A stretch of DNA of 64,000 nt from assembly GCF_009913435.1 (NCBI RefSeq), contig NZ_CP047895.1, positions 1,620,501-1,684,500 of the forward strand, read 5' to 3'. The notes beneath the pieces are model-generated. The model did no database searches. It saw only the letters and a list, made by a program, of their open reading frames with translations, and had not been told where the DNA came from. The DNA comes from Sphingomonas changnyeongensis (lineage in GTDB: Bacteria > Pseudomonadota > Alphaproteobacteria > Sphingomonadales > Sphingomonadaceae). The translations under genes were made by a program, and so were the position numbers. Shown in pieces: positions 55,514 through 64,000 of the stretch (within the stretch, counting starts at the first letter, position 1; each line of letters starts with the position of its first letter).

Positions 55514-57878
55514 ATGGGGCTGATGGACGATCTGCTGAGCGAGTTCATCGCGGAAACACGCGAGACGCTGGAGGCGCTGTCGGGCGAGATCATCGCCTGG
55601 GAGGCCGATCCGCAGGATCGCGCGCGCCTGGATGCGGTGTTCCGCTTTGTTCACACGGTGAAGGGCAGCTGCGGCTTTCTGGAACTGCCCCGGCTCGAAC
55701 GGCTGAGCCATGCCGCCGAGGATGTGCTGTCGGCGCTGCGCGCGGGCACGCGCGGCGGCGATGCCGCGCTGGTCACCGCCGTGCTCGCCGTCATCGACCG
55801 CATCGGCGAGCATGTCGACGCGCTCGAGGCCGGAACCAGCCTGTCGGAAGACGAGGATGACCAGCTGGTCGCCGCCCTTGCCGACGCCGGGCGCGGCGCG
55901 CAGCCGGCGGCCCAGGCGGTCAGCATGAACCAGGCCTCGCGGGCGGCGATGCGCAGCATCCGCGTGCCGCTCGACCTGCTCGACCGGATCATGAGCGGCG
56001 TGTCCGACATGGTGCTGGCGCGCAATGAACTGTCGCGGCGGCTGCGCGATCTGGACGCGGAAGGCGAGCTGGGCGGCGCGTTCGAGCGTCTGTCGGCCTG
56101 CATCGCCGACATGCGCGACGCGGTGACGCGCACGCGGATGCAGCGGATCGAAAAACTGTTTTCGGCCTTGCCCCGGCTGGTGCGCGACACCGCCGCCGAG
56201 CTGGGCAAGCCCGTCGACCTCGAAATCGACGGCGGCGATGTCGAGCTTGACCGCGAGATGATCGAGCTGATCCGCGATCCGCTGACGCATATGGTCAGAA
56301 ACGCCATCGATCATGGCCTTGAGCCGCCGACCGAACGCCGCCGGCGCGGCAAGCCGCCGGTCGGGCGGCTGTCGATCAGCGCCCGCCAGTCGGGCAATCA
56401 GATCGTGATCGAAGTGGCCGATGACGGCAACGGGATCGACGAGGCGCGGATCGTCGCCAAGGCGGTGGCCGCCGGCATCGTGACGCCCGAGGCGGCCGAG
56501 CAGATGAGCGCGCCCGAGCGGCTGGCGCTGGTCTTTTCCCCCGGCCTGTCGACGGCCGAGCAGGTCACCGCCCTGTCGGGCCGGGGCGTCGGCATGGACG
56601 TGGTCAAATCGAACATCGAACGGATCGGCGGGTCGATCGAGCTCGACAACCGGCCGCGCGCCGGGCTGCGCGCGGTGATCCGCGTGCCGCTGACCCTGAC
56701 GATCATCGCCACGCTCACCGTGTCGGCGGGCGGCCAGAGCTTCGCCATCCCGCGCGTCGCCATCGACGAGATCGTCCGCGCGTCGAGCGGGATGATCCGC
56801 ATCGATTCGCTCGGCAATGCCGGCATCGTCACCATCCGCGGGCGGGCGATGCCGCTCGTCCATCTCGAACAGGTGCTGGGCATGGGCCGGGTGGACGCGG
56901 CCGATGGGCGCACCCTCGTCGTCATCCGCGCGGGTGCCGGCTGCGTCTATGCGCTGTGCGTCGAGGCCGTGCACGACCATGAGGAACTGGTGATCAAGCC
57001 GGCCTCGCCGCCGATTGCGGCAACCGGCGTCTATGCCGGCAAGTCGCTGCCCGACAGCGGCGTGCCGATGCTGCTGCTCGACATGGCGGGCATCGCCGCG
57101 CGCGCCGGGGTGGCGGCCGAAGATGCCGCCGCCGCCCTGCCGGTCGCCGAGGCCGAAGAGGCGGACAATCATGTGTCGAGCCTGTTGTTCCGCGACCTGG
57201 ACGGGCGGGTGCGGGCGATCCGCCTGGCGGTCGTCGAACGGGTCGAGGATGTGCCCGTCGACCAGATCCGCTTCACCGCCGGCCGGATGCGCGTCGCGAT
57301 CGGCGACCGGCTGCTGCCGCTCGCCGGGCTGGACGCCGCGCCGGCGGGCGATGCGGTCAAGCTGCTGCGCCTGCATGACGGCGCGCGCGACCTTGCCTAT
57401 GCGATCGACGATGTGATCGACATTGTCCGCCTGCCGCCCGACTGCCATGCCGCCGGCGCGCCGGGGCCGGTGGCTGGCGTCGTGCTGGCGGGGGTGACCA
57501 GATCGAGCTGCTCGATCCCTTCTGGCTGTTCGCCGCTGCCGAGGCCGATGTGCCGCCGCTGCGCCGTCCGGTCTGTCTGTTGCCCGACCGCGAGGATCTG
57601 TGGACGCGCGAAATCCTGCGCCCGCTGGTCGAGGCGGCGGGCTACCGCGTCGCCTTCCGGGGGGAGACCCCGGCCGAGGAGGCGGCGGTCATCATCGCGC
57701 TTGAAGACGGTGCCGACGAGGCGGGAGGCCATGACGGCGAACGGCAGGAGGGGCGGGGGGCGCCCCGGTCGTCCGGCTGACGCCCGACCGGCAGCGCGCG
57801 GGCGGCGACCGCATCTATCGTTACGACCGGGTCGCGCTGCTCGCGGCCATCGAACGCATCGCGGCGGAGCGGGGCTGA
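55514..57878 (+). CDS. cheA: Chemotaxis histidine kinase CheA with degenerate C-terminal receiver (two frameshifts)
   Basis: A protein of about 788 residues after repair. Order: P1 HPt (FRFVHTVKGSCGFLELPR, His near 47), no obvious P2, dimerisation, P4 kinase (HMVRNAIDHGLE, VADDGNGIDEARI, LSTAEQVTALSGRGVGMDVV), P5 CheW-like, then a second CheW-like stretch and a C-terminal receiver-like domain (PVCLLPDREDLWTREILRPL). In that receiver the phospho-acceptor Asp position reads AVIIALEDG, so it seems inactive. Frame breaks: near 57495 (one G in GGGGG gives VLAGGDQIELLDPFWLF) and near 57756 (one G gives RGGAPVVRLTPDR). The stop at 57878 then overlaps cheW. Confidence 0.92.
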
Positions 57879-58312
57879 TGGACAATCTCTATCTGATCGC
57901 GACCATCGCCGACCAGCCGGTCGCCATCCGCGCCGCGCTGGTCGAATCGGTGGTCGATATCGACCATATCGCGCCGGTGCCGCTTGCCCCGCCGCACATT
58001 GCCGGGCTGGCCCCGCTGCGCTCGCGCGTGCTGACCATCATCTGCTGCGAACGCGCGCTCGGCCTGCCGCCGACGCCGGCGCGGCGGTCGCGGATCGTCG
58101 TCGTCAATGTCGATGGCCATCATTACGGGCTGCGCGTCGGCACGATCGAGGATGCGCGCGTGATCGAAGACGCGCCGGCCCCGATCCGCGCCCGGCTGGA
58201 CGCCGGCTGGGCGCGCGTCGCGCTCGGCATGCTCGATTTCGGCGGCGAGGCGCTGCTGCTCGTCGATCCGCAAGCGCTGGTCGCCGGCCCCGACGAGGCG
58301 CTCGCCGCCTGA
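57878..58312 (+). CDS. cheW: Chemotaxis coupling protein CheW
   Basis: A 144-residue CheW domain: ADQPVAIRAALVESVVDIDH, then PPHIAGLAPLRSRVLTIICC and VVVNVDGHHYGLRVGTIEDA. It would connect chemoreceptors, including the globin-coupled one at 30.8 kb, to CheA. The ATG at 57878 shares its A with the cheA stop. Confidence 0.9.
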   Translation: MDNLYLIATIADQPVAIRAALVESVVDIDHIAPVPLAPPHIAGLAPLRSRVLTIICCERALGLPPTPARRSRIVVVNVDGHHYGLRVGTIEDARVIEDAPAPIRARLDAGWARVALGMLDFGGEALLLVDPQALVAGPDEALAA

Positions 58313-58330
58313 CGGGGCGCTGGTTGCGCG

Positions 58331-58540
58331 GCTCGTTTGTGCTGCGCCTTGCGGCGCAGGGGCGTGTTGTTTGTTGCGCGCCTTGTGGCGCGTGGGCGGC
58401 ACCGGGAGTTGTTTGTTTGGGAAGAACGGCACCAGCCCGCTCCCCCACCCGGCCACCCATATGATACTGCCGTTGGGTGGCCGGGTGGGGGAGCGGGCTG
58501 GTGCCGCCCCCGCGCCGCAAGGCGCGCAACAACCAACCGC
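58331..58540. repeat. Composite palindromic repeat, copy 2
   Basis: Same modules as copy 1, in the order GTGCTGCGCC...GGCGCA, GCGCGCCTTGTGGCGCG, GGGCGGCACCGG, then GTTTGTTTGGGAAGAACGGCAC (the reverse complement of the piece right of the core in copy 1), the inverted repeat CCCGCTCCCCCACCCGGC / GCCGGGTGGGGGAGCGGG and GCGCCGCAAGGCGCGC. It separates cheW from cheY. Confidence 0.8.
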
Positions 58541-58646
58541 ACCGCAAACAGCCCCACCCGCCCTCGACCAGAGCCCGGCCTTAACCATGTCCTTACCTTC
58601 AGCCGCCTAGGGTGTGCACTGGGACAGAACCAGTCGAGTTGCCGTC

Positions 58647-59012
58647 ATGAAGACCTGCCTTGTCGTTGATGATTCCAAGGTGATCCGCAAGGTTGCGCGG
58701 CACATTCTCGAAACGCTCGACTTTCAGGTGTCCGAGGCCGGCGACGGGCGCGACGCGCTCGACCAGTGCCAGGCGGCGACGCCCGATGTCGTCCTGCTCG
58801 ACTGGAACATGCCGGTGATGACCGGGATGGAGTTTTTGAAGGCGCTGGGCGAGGTCGATCTGCCCCGGCGGCCCAAAGTGGTGTTCTGCACGACCGAAAG
58901 CGGCATCGGCCATATCAAGGCGGCGATCGAGGCGGGTGCGGACGAATATGTGATGAAGCCGTTCGACCGCGACACGCTGGCGTCCAAGCTGCAGATCGTC
59001 GGCCTCGCCTGA
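58647..59012 (+). CDS. cheY: Response regulator CheY
   Basis: A 121-residue single-domain receiver. It has the acidic pair VVDDSKVIRKVARH, the phospho-acceptor in DVVLLDWNMPVMTGMEF, Thr in VVFCTTESGIGHI and Lys in EYVMKPFDRDTL. It is phosphorylated by CheA and acts on the flagellar motor or on another output. The ATG at 58647 is the first with the family N terminus. Confidence 0.94.
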   Translation: MKTCLVVDDSKVIRKVARHILETLDFQVSEAGDGRDALDQCQAATPDVVLLDWNMPVMTGMEFLKALGEVDLPRRPKVVFCTTESGIGHIKAAIEAGADEYVMKPFDRDTLASKLQIVGLA

Positions 59013-59022
59013 CCCGCGCGCC

Positions 59023-60153
59023 GTGTCCCCGTCTCCGCTGACCGAGGCACCGCCGCACCGGGCCGGGGCCGGTCCCGTTTCATTGCCGCCCATCCGCCTG
59101 CTGATCGTCGATGATTCGGCGGTCGCGCGCGCGGTGTTCGCGCGCATGGTCGGCAGCCGCCCGGAGTTCGAGATTGCCGCCACCGTGGCGAGCGCGGCTG
59201 CCGCGCTCGATTTCCTGGCCGGTGCGCGGGTCGACATCATCCTGCTCGACATCGAAATGCCGGGGCAGGACGGGCTGACCGCGCTGCCCGCGATCCTCGC
59301 CGCCAGCGCCGGGGCGCGCGTGCTGATCGTCTCGTCATCGGCAGAGCAGGGCGCGGTGGCGACGATCCGGGCGCTGACGCTGGGGGCGGCCGACACGCTC
59401 GCCAAGCCGGGGGCGAGCGCCTTTGGCGGCCGCTTTGCCGATGTGCTGGCCGAAAAGCTGCTGCGGCTGGGCCGCGCCGCCCATGCGCCCTGCGTCCGCC
59501 CGGCGGCGGACGCAGGGGGTGACGGCGCGGGGGCGGAAGCCGTTGCCGCCAGATTGCGCCCGCTGGCCGAAGGGCCGATCGACTGTCTGGCGGTCGGCGC
59601 ATCGACGGGCGGGCTGCATGCCCTGTCCGAGCTGCTCGGCGCGCTGCCGACGGGCTTTGCCGCGCCAATCCTGATCACCCAGCATCTGCCGCCGGCGTTC
59701 ATGAGCTTCTTTGCCGCCCAGATCGCCGAAATGGCCCGCCGCCCGGCAGAGGTGGCGCGGCCGGGCGCGCGCATCCTCTCCGGCCGCTGCTATGTCGCGC
59801 CGGGCATCGGCCATCTGGGGGTGGAGACGGTGGGCGGCGCGGTCCGCATCCGCATCACTGATGAACGCGTGGCGAGTGGCTGCATGCCCTCGGTCGATCC
59901 GATGTTCATGTCGGTCGCCGAGATTTACGGGCCGCGCGCGCTGGGCGTGGTGCTGAGCGGCATGGGCCGCGACGGCGCGCTGGGTGCGGCGCGGCTGGCC
60001 GACAGCGGCGCCAGCGTCGTCGCGCAGACCCGCGACACCTCGGTGGTCTGGGGCATGCCGGGCGCGGTGGTGTCGGCGGGGCTGGCAAGCGCCGTCCTGC
60101 CGCCGCGCCAGATTGCCGAGCTGATCGCCCGCCGCCACCGGGCCGCGGCATGA
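59023..60153 (+). CDS. cheB: Protein-glutamate methylesterase CheB
   Basis: A 376-residue protein, receiver domain first (RLLIVDDSAVARAVFARMV, DIILLDIEMPGQDGL) and methylesterase domain second. The catalytic triad is Ser in CLAVGASTGGLHAL, His in LITQHLPPAFMSFF and Asp in VVLSGMGRDGALGA. It removes methyl groups from chemoreceptors. The start is a GTG, ten bases after cheY; the first 20 residues are not conserved and a later start is possible. Confidence 0.94.
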   Translation: MSPSPLTEAPPHRAGAGPVSLPPIRLLIVDDSAVARAVFARMVGSRPEFEIAATVASAAAALDFLAGARVDIILLDIEMPGQDGLTALPAILAASAGARVLIVSSSAEQGAVATIRALTLGAADTLAKPGASAFGGRFADVLAEKLLRLGRAAHAPCVRPAADAGGDGAGAEAVAARLRPLAEGPIDCLAVGASTGGLHALSELLGALPTGFAAPILITQHLPPAFMSFFAAQIAEMARRPAEVARPGARILSGRCYVAPGIGHLGVETVGGAVRIRITDERVASGCMPSVDPMFMSVAEIYGPRALGVVLSGMGRDGALGAARLADSGASVVAQTRDTSVVWGMPGAVVSAGLASAVLPPRQIAELIARRHRAAA

Positions 60154-60986
60154 TCGCCGACAAGCCGTCTTTGGCCTATCTGGCCAGCCTGCTCGAGCAG
60201 CGCACCGGCCAGCAGATCGGGCCGAACCGGCTGTGGCGGATCGAAACCGTGCTCAAGGCGATGATCCGCGCCCAGGGCATCGCCTCGCTCGGCGATCTGG
60301 TCGCCCGGCTCCGCGCCGGGGCCGAACCGGCGCTGGTCGATGCCGTGCTGTCGGCGCTTTTGAACCACGAAACCTATTTCTTCCGCGACACCGCAGCCTT
60401 CAAGCTGATCGAAACCGGCGTGCTCGACCAGCTGCGCGAGGCGCGCGGCGCCGACCGGCGGATCGCGATCTGGTCGGCCGGCTGCTCGACGGGCCAGGAG
60501 GCCTATTCGCTGGCGATGATCTTCGCCAACGATCCCGCGCGCTGGCAGGGCTGGACCGTCGATATCCAGGCCAGCGACGTGTCGGCGGCGGCGGTCGAAC
60601 GGGCGCGCACCGGCAGCTACAGCCAGTTCGAGATCCAGCGCGGCCTGCCGATCACCTCGATGCTGCGCTGGTTCGATCAGGATGGCGAGACGTGGCGGGT
60701 GGGCCGTGCGCTTGCCGGCCGGGTGCGGTTCAAGCGCCACCATCTGCTCGACGATCCGGCGCCGGGGCGGTTCGACCTGATCCTGTGCCGCAATGTCATG
60801 CTCTATTTCAACGCCGAGCGGCGGCGGCGCGCCTTTGACCGGCTGGCCGATGCGCTCGCGCCCGACGGCTATCTGATGCTGGGCGCGGGCGAGACGGTGA
60901 TCGGCCAGACCGACCGGTTCGGATCCGATCCCGAATTGCGCGGGCTTTACCGCCCGGCAGCGCTGATCCGGCGTCAGGCGGCCTGA
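60150..60986 (+). CDS. cheR: Protein-glutamate methyltransferase CheR
   Basis: A 278-residue SAM-dependent enzyme. It has LLNHETYFFRDTAAF, the SAM motif IWSAGCSTGQEAYSLAM and LILCRNVMLYFNAERR. It methylates the chemoreceptors that CheB demethylates. It overlaps cheB by four bases and closes the cluster. Confidence 0.95.
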   Translation: MIADKPSLAYLASLLEQRTGQQIGPNRLWRIETVLKAMIRAQGIASLGDLVARLRAGAEPALVDAVLSALLNHETYFFRDTAAFKLIETGVLDQLREARGADRRIAIWSAGCSTGQEAYSLAMIFANDPARWQGWTVDIQASDVSAAAVERARTGSYSQFEIQRGLPITSMLRWFDQDGETWRVGRALAGRVRFKRHHLLDDPAPGRFDLILCRNVMLYFNAERRRRAFDRLADALAPDGYLMLGAGETVIGQTDRFGSDPELRGLYRPAALIRRQAA

Positions 60987-61074
60987 CCGCCGGTCGGGCG
61001 GCAATCCCGTCGCAATCCGGCCATTGGTGCGCGACGCGCTTGCGCCCGCCGCCTCACCCGTTACAGCGCCCGGC

Positions 61075-61979
61075 ATGGCCGCCACCCTTTCCCGCCTCGG
61101 GCCGCGCGATCTGATGGTCGTGCTGGTGATGAACCTGCTCTGGGGGCTGAACATCGTTGCGGTCAAAATGGCCGTCGATGCGGTCGAGCCGCTGACCGCC
61201 GCGTTCATCCGCCAGCTGATCGTGCTGCTGGTGTGCGGCAGCTGGATCCGCATCGTGCCGGGGCGGATGCCGGCGCTGCTCGGCCTCGGCGTCCTGACCG
61301 GGGGCTGTTCTTCATCGCCATCAACATGTCGCTGGCGGTGGCGACCAATGTGGGCGCGCTCGCGATTGCCGGCCAGCTGGGCGTGCCGTTTTCGATGCTG
61401 CTGGCGGTCATCGTGCTCAAGGAACGCATCCACCGCTACCGGATCGCCGGGGTCGCGCTGTCGCTCGCCGGTGTCGGCATCCTGCTGTTCGATCCGCGCG
61501 CGGCAAATGAGGTGCCGGGCATCGCGCTGACCGCGCTCGCCAGCCTGATCTGGGCGTTCGCCTCGCTGATCCAGCGCGGCCTGACCGGCGTCAATGTGCT
61601 GACCATGTATGGCTGGATCGGCCTGATCGGGGCCGCGGTGCTCGGCCCGGTCGCCTGGGTGTTCGAGCCGGCGGCGATGCGCGCGATCCCCGCTCTGCCG
61701 CTGGCCAGCATCGGCTGGATTGCCTTTTCCGCCATCGGATCGACGATCATGGGCCATGGCTCGATGGCGTGGCTGCTCCAGCGCCACCCGATTGCGGTGG
61801 TCATGCCGCTCACCCTGGCGACGCCGGTGATTTCGGTGGCGGCAGCGGCGCTGTTCTTTGCCACGCCCTTGACGCCGATGATGATTTTGGGCGGGGTGGT
61901 GGCGCTGACCGGGGTGGCGATCGTGACGCTCCGGTCGGCGCGCGTTCAGGATGGCGAGGCTCGCAGCGGCAAAAGCTGA
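61075..61979 (+). CDS. EamA family (DMT) transporter (frameshifted)
   Basis: A membrane protein of about 302 residues with ten helices and two EamA repeats: MVVLVMNLLWGLNIVAVKMA at the start and LASLIWAFASLIQRGL in the second half. The frame breaks near 61305, where one G restored to GGGGG changes GGCSSS to GGLFFIAINMSLAV. Members export amino acids, nucleotides or other metabolites. The ATG at 61075 is chosen over an upstream GTG. It precedes the amidase by 34 bases. Confidence 0.87.
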
Positions 61980-62013
61980 CACAGGCCGAAACGCCGGGCT
62001 TGAAGGAGGAAGG

Positions 62014-62706
62014 GTGAGGGAGATCATCGACACGCCGTCGCCCAACTGGGATGAGCGCCGCCTGCCGGTGAGCATGATCGTCCTGCACTATACGGGCATG
62101 GCGGATGCCGCCTCCGCCATCGCCCGGCTGGCCGACCCGGAGGCCAAGGTGTCGTGCCATTATCTGGTGACCGAGGACGGGCAGGTGGTGCGGATGGTCG
62201 GCGAAGACAAGCGCGCCTGGCATGCCGGCCTGTCGCACTGGCGCGGCGTGACCGACATCAACTCCGCCTCGATCGGGATCGAGATCGTCAATCCGGGGCA
62301 TGAGTTCGGCTATCGTCCCTTCCCCGATGCGCAGATCGAGGCGCTGATCCCGCTCGTCGCCGATGTGAAGGACCGGCACGGCATCACCCGCGGCAATATC
62401 GTCGGGCATTCGGACATCGCGCCGGCGCGCAAGCAGGATCCGGGCGAGCTGTTCCCCTGGGGGCGGCTGGCGCGGCTGCGGCTCGCGCTGCCGCGGCCGA
62501 CGCGCAACCTGATGGATCCGGGCTGGAGCGATGGCGGCTTTCTGCTCGCGCTCGAACGCTTCGGCTATGACGTGACGGACGCGCTGGCGGCGGTCGTCGC
62601 GTTCCAGCGCCGGTTCCGCCCCGAACTGATCGACGGCACGATCGACGCCGAATGCCGCGCCATCCTGCTCGCGCTGCTGTTGCCCCGCCCGCAGGGCGAC
62701 GATTGA
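62014..62706 (+). CDS. N-acetylmuramoyl-L-alanine amidase, AmpD type
   Basis: A 230-residue protein with an amidase_2 domain (zinc His in MIVLHYTGMADAASA and NIVGHSDIAPARKQDPGELFPW, with WHAGLSHWRG between) and a C-terminal peptidoglycan-binding domain (LAAVVAFQRRFRPELIDGTI). It cleaves the lactyl-peptide bond of muropeptides. No signal peptide is visible, so it may act on recycled anhydro-muropeptides. Start is GTG at 62014 behind AAGGAGGAAG. The stop lies in the first copy of a 23-base tandem repeat. Confidence 0.9.
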   Translation: MREIIDTPSPNWDERRLPVSMIVLHYTGMADAASAIARLADPEAKVSCHYLVTEDGQVVRMVGEDKRAWHAGLSHWRGVTDINSASIGIEIVNPGHEFGYRPFPDAQIEALIPLVADVKDRHGITRGNIVGHSDIAPARKQDPGELFPWGRLARLRLALPRPTRNLMDPGWSDGGFLLALERFGYDVTDALAAVVAFQRRFRPELIDGTIDAECRAILLALLLPRPQGDD

Positions 62707-62756
62707 GGCATCCGCAGGGCGACGATTGAGGCATCCGCAGGGCGACGATTGAGGCG
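62691..62756. repeat. 23-base tandem repeat, three copies
   Basis: GCAGGGCGACGATTGAGGCATCC is repeated at 62691, 62714 and 62737, the last copy incomplete at its end. The first copy encodes the last residues (PQGDD) and the stop of the amidase gene. Copies are identical over the shared bases. Confidence 0.92.
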
Positions 62757-62802
62757 CGACAAGATGCGTGACGCGCCGGCGCCCCGGCGCTAAGGGGGCC
62801 GG

Positions 62803-63202
<400 letters not shown>

Positions 63203-63401
63203 AGATTTTTCGGCAGTCGAGGCGACGGCACCCGCTGCATTTTTCCTTGTGTCAGAACCATCTGCATTATGTTTTGGGTCATCTGTCCCGGATAGGACCA
63301 ATCCGCCCTGCGCCATTTGACTCAGGGCGCGGGGGTGGATATGCGGCCTGCATTCGAATGCACGCGCGCGTGCGCCGAGGATCTTTTGCTGGAGGGTGTC
63401 C

Positions 63402-64000
63402 GTGTCCAATCATGTGCCTGATTTCACGCTTGCCGATCAGGGAATCGACACCGGGGCGACGCTCCACTGGAATCTCGGCACCGCGCCGCTCGTCGAGCAG
63501 GCGGTGCGCCGCGGCGAGGGCGTGCTCGCCAAGGACGGGCCGCTGGTCGTCAAGACCGGCAAGCACACCGGCCGTTCGGCCAATGACAAGTTCATCGTCC
63601 GCGATGCCGAAACCGACGCGACCGTGTGGTGGGGCAAGACCAACAAGGCGATGAGCCCGGAGCATTTCGCCGCGCTCAAGGCCGATTTCCTTGCCCATCT
63701 GGGCACCAAGGACACGCTGTTCGTCCAGGATCTCTATGGCGGATCGCAGCCCGAGCACCGGGTGAATGTGCGCGTCATCAACGAGTTTGCGTGGCACAAT
63801 CTGTTCATCCGCACGCTGCTGGTGCGCCCCGACCGCGCCGCGCTTGCCGGGTTCGTGCCCGAATATACGATCATCGACCTGCCGAGCTTCCAGGCCGATC
63901 CGGCCCGGCATGGCTGCCGTTCGGAAACGGTGATCGCCGTCAGCTTCACCGAAAAGCTGATCCTGATCGGCGGCACCGCCTATGCCGGCGAAATGAAGAA
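63402..64000 (+). CDS. pckA: Phosphoenolpyruvate carboxykinase (ATP), partial
   Basis: The N-terminal 200 residues of an ATP-type PEP carboxykinase, continuing past the window. [39 protein letters not shown] (the RSxxDKF substrate region), [33 protein letters not shown] and [13 protein letters not shown] are all typical. The enzyme converts oxaloacetate to PEP in gluconeogenesis. The GTG at 63402 stands six bases after GGAGGG; another GTG two codons upstream is too close to it. The 199 bases before it, after rnpB, are relatively AT-rich and hold its promoter. Confidence 0.96.
   Translation, partial: MSNHVPDFTLADQGIDTGATLHWNLGTAPLVEQAVRRGEGVLAKDGPLVVKTGKHTGRSANDKFIVRDAETDATVWWGKTNKAMSPEHFAALKADFLAHLGTKDTLFVQDLYGGSQPEHRVNVRVINEFAWHNLFIRTLLVRPDRAALAGFVPEYTIIDLPSFQADPARHGCRSETVIAVSFTEKLILIGGTAYAGEMK

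Noticed and set aside
62691..62756. CRISPR-like array at the 23-base repeats
   Set aside because: The units abut with no spacers and there are no cas genes.

Overview
The window is about 68-70 % GC and looks like a chromosomal segment of a sphingomonad (Alphaproteobacteria, Sphingomonadales). The evidence is a ChpT-type phosphotransferase beside a compact chemotaxis cluster, PEPxxWA-type PEP-CTERM sorting, a cobyrinate/B12 salvage locus under a cobalamin riboswitch, a RegB/RegA-like redox pair, and an ornithine-decarboxylase plus deoxyhypusine-synthase-like pair expected to make homospermidine. Four structural RNAs or tRNAs are clear: a cobalamin riboswitch, tRNA-Lys(CTT), the small SRP RNA and RNase P RNA.

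Layout. 1-6.6 kb (minus): cyoA-cyoB-cyoC-cyoD-surf1-regB-regA, a bo3-type quinol oxidase operon that carries its own redox two-component system. 6.7-8.5 kb: an MFS transporter, a small membrane protein and a His-rich exported protein. 8.6-17.7 kb (minus): cobO, riboswitch, btuB-btuF-btuC-ABC ATPase-cobQ-cobD-cobC, with four-base stop/start overlaps almost throughout. 17.9-23.7 kb: an accessory zone around tRNA-Lys, with a lower-GC ATPase-TOPRIM (OLD/PARIS-like) gene, an acyl-CoA synthetase, and a low-GC exported orphan. 23.7-30.6 kb: moaB, soluble lytic transglycosylase, a uracil-DNA-glycosylase family gene, ETF-ubiquinone oxidoreductase, a TPR protein. 30.8-39.8 kb: globin-coupled chemoreceptor, ispE, a putative sigma-54-driven small RNA, enoyl-CoA hydratase, N-formylglutamate amidohydrolase, ilvD, NAD(P)HX repair enzyme, RNA m5U methyltransferase, MAPEG protein. 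40-45 kb: PEP-CTERM protein, the polyamine pair, threonine dehydratase. 45-52 kb: MarR regulator, alpha/beta hydrolase, two tandem cysteine desulfurases plus ferredoxin, SRP RNA, dnaX, ybaB, mtgA. 52-64 kb: rpoH, rluD, a JAB protease, chpT-cheA-cheW-cheY-cheB-cheR, EamA transporter, amidase, rnpB and the start of pckA.

A property of the whole window matters for every user of this annotation. About twenty otherwise well-conserved genes are interrupted by a single missing base, nearly always in a short run of C or G. Restoring one base in each case gives a normal protein. This looks like systematic sequencing or assembly error rather than gene decay. I have therefore annotated these genes across the shift as one gene and said where the frame breaks.

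The least ordinary items are: a near-perfect sigma-54 promoter followed 90 bases later by an intrinsic terminator in the ispE-echA gap (candidate ~125-nt RNA); a ribosome-binding-site-sequestering leader with two GNRA hairpins before ornithine decarboxylase; two copies of a composite palindromic repeat whose cores lie in opposite orientation; a CheA whose C-terminal receiver domain has lost its phospho-acceptor; and the tRNA-adjacent single-chain ATPase-TOPRIM protein.
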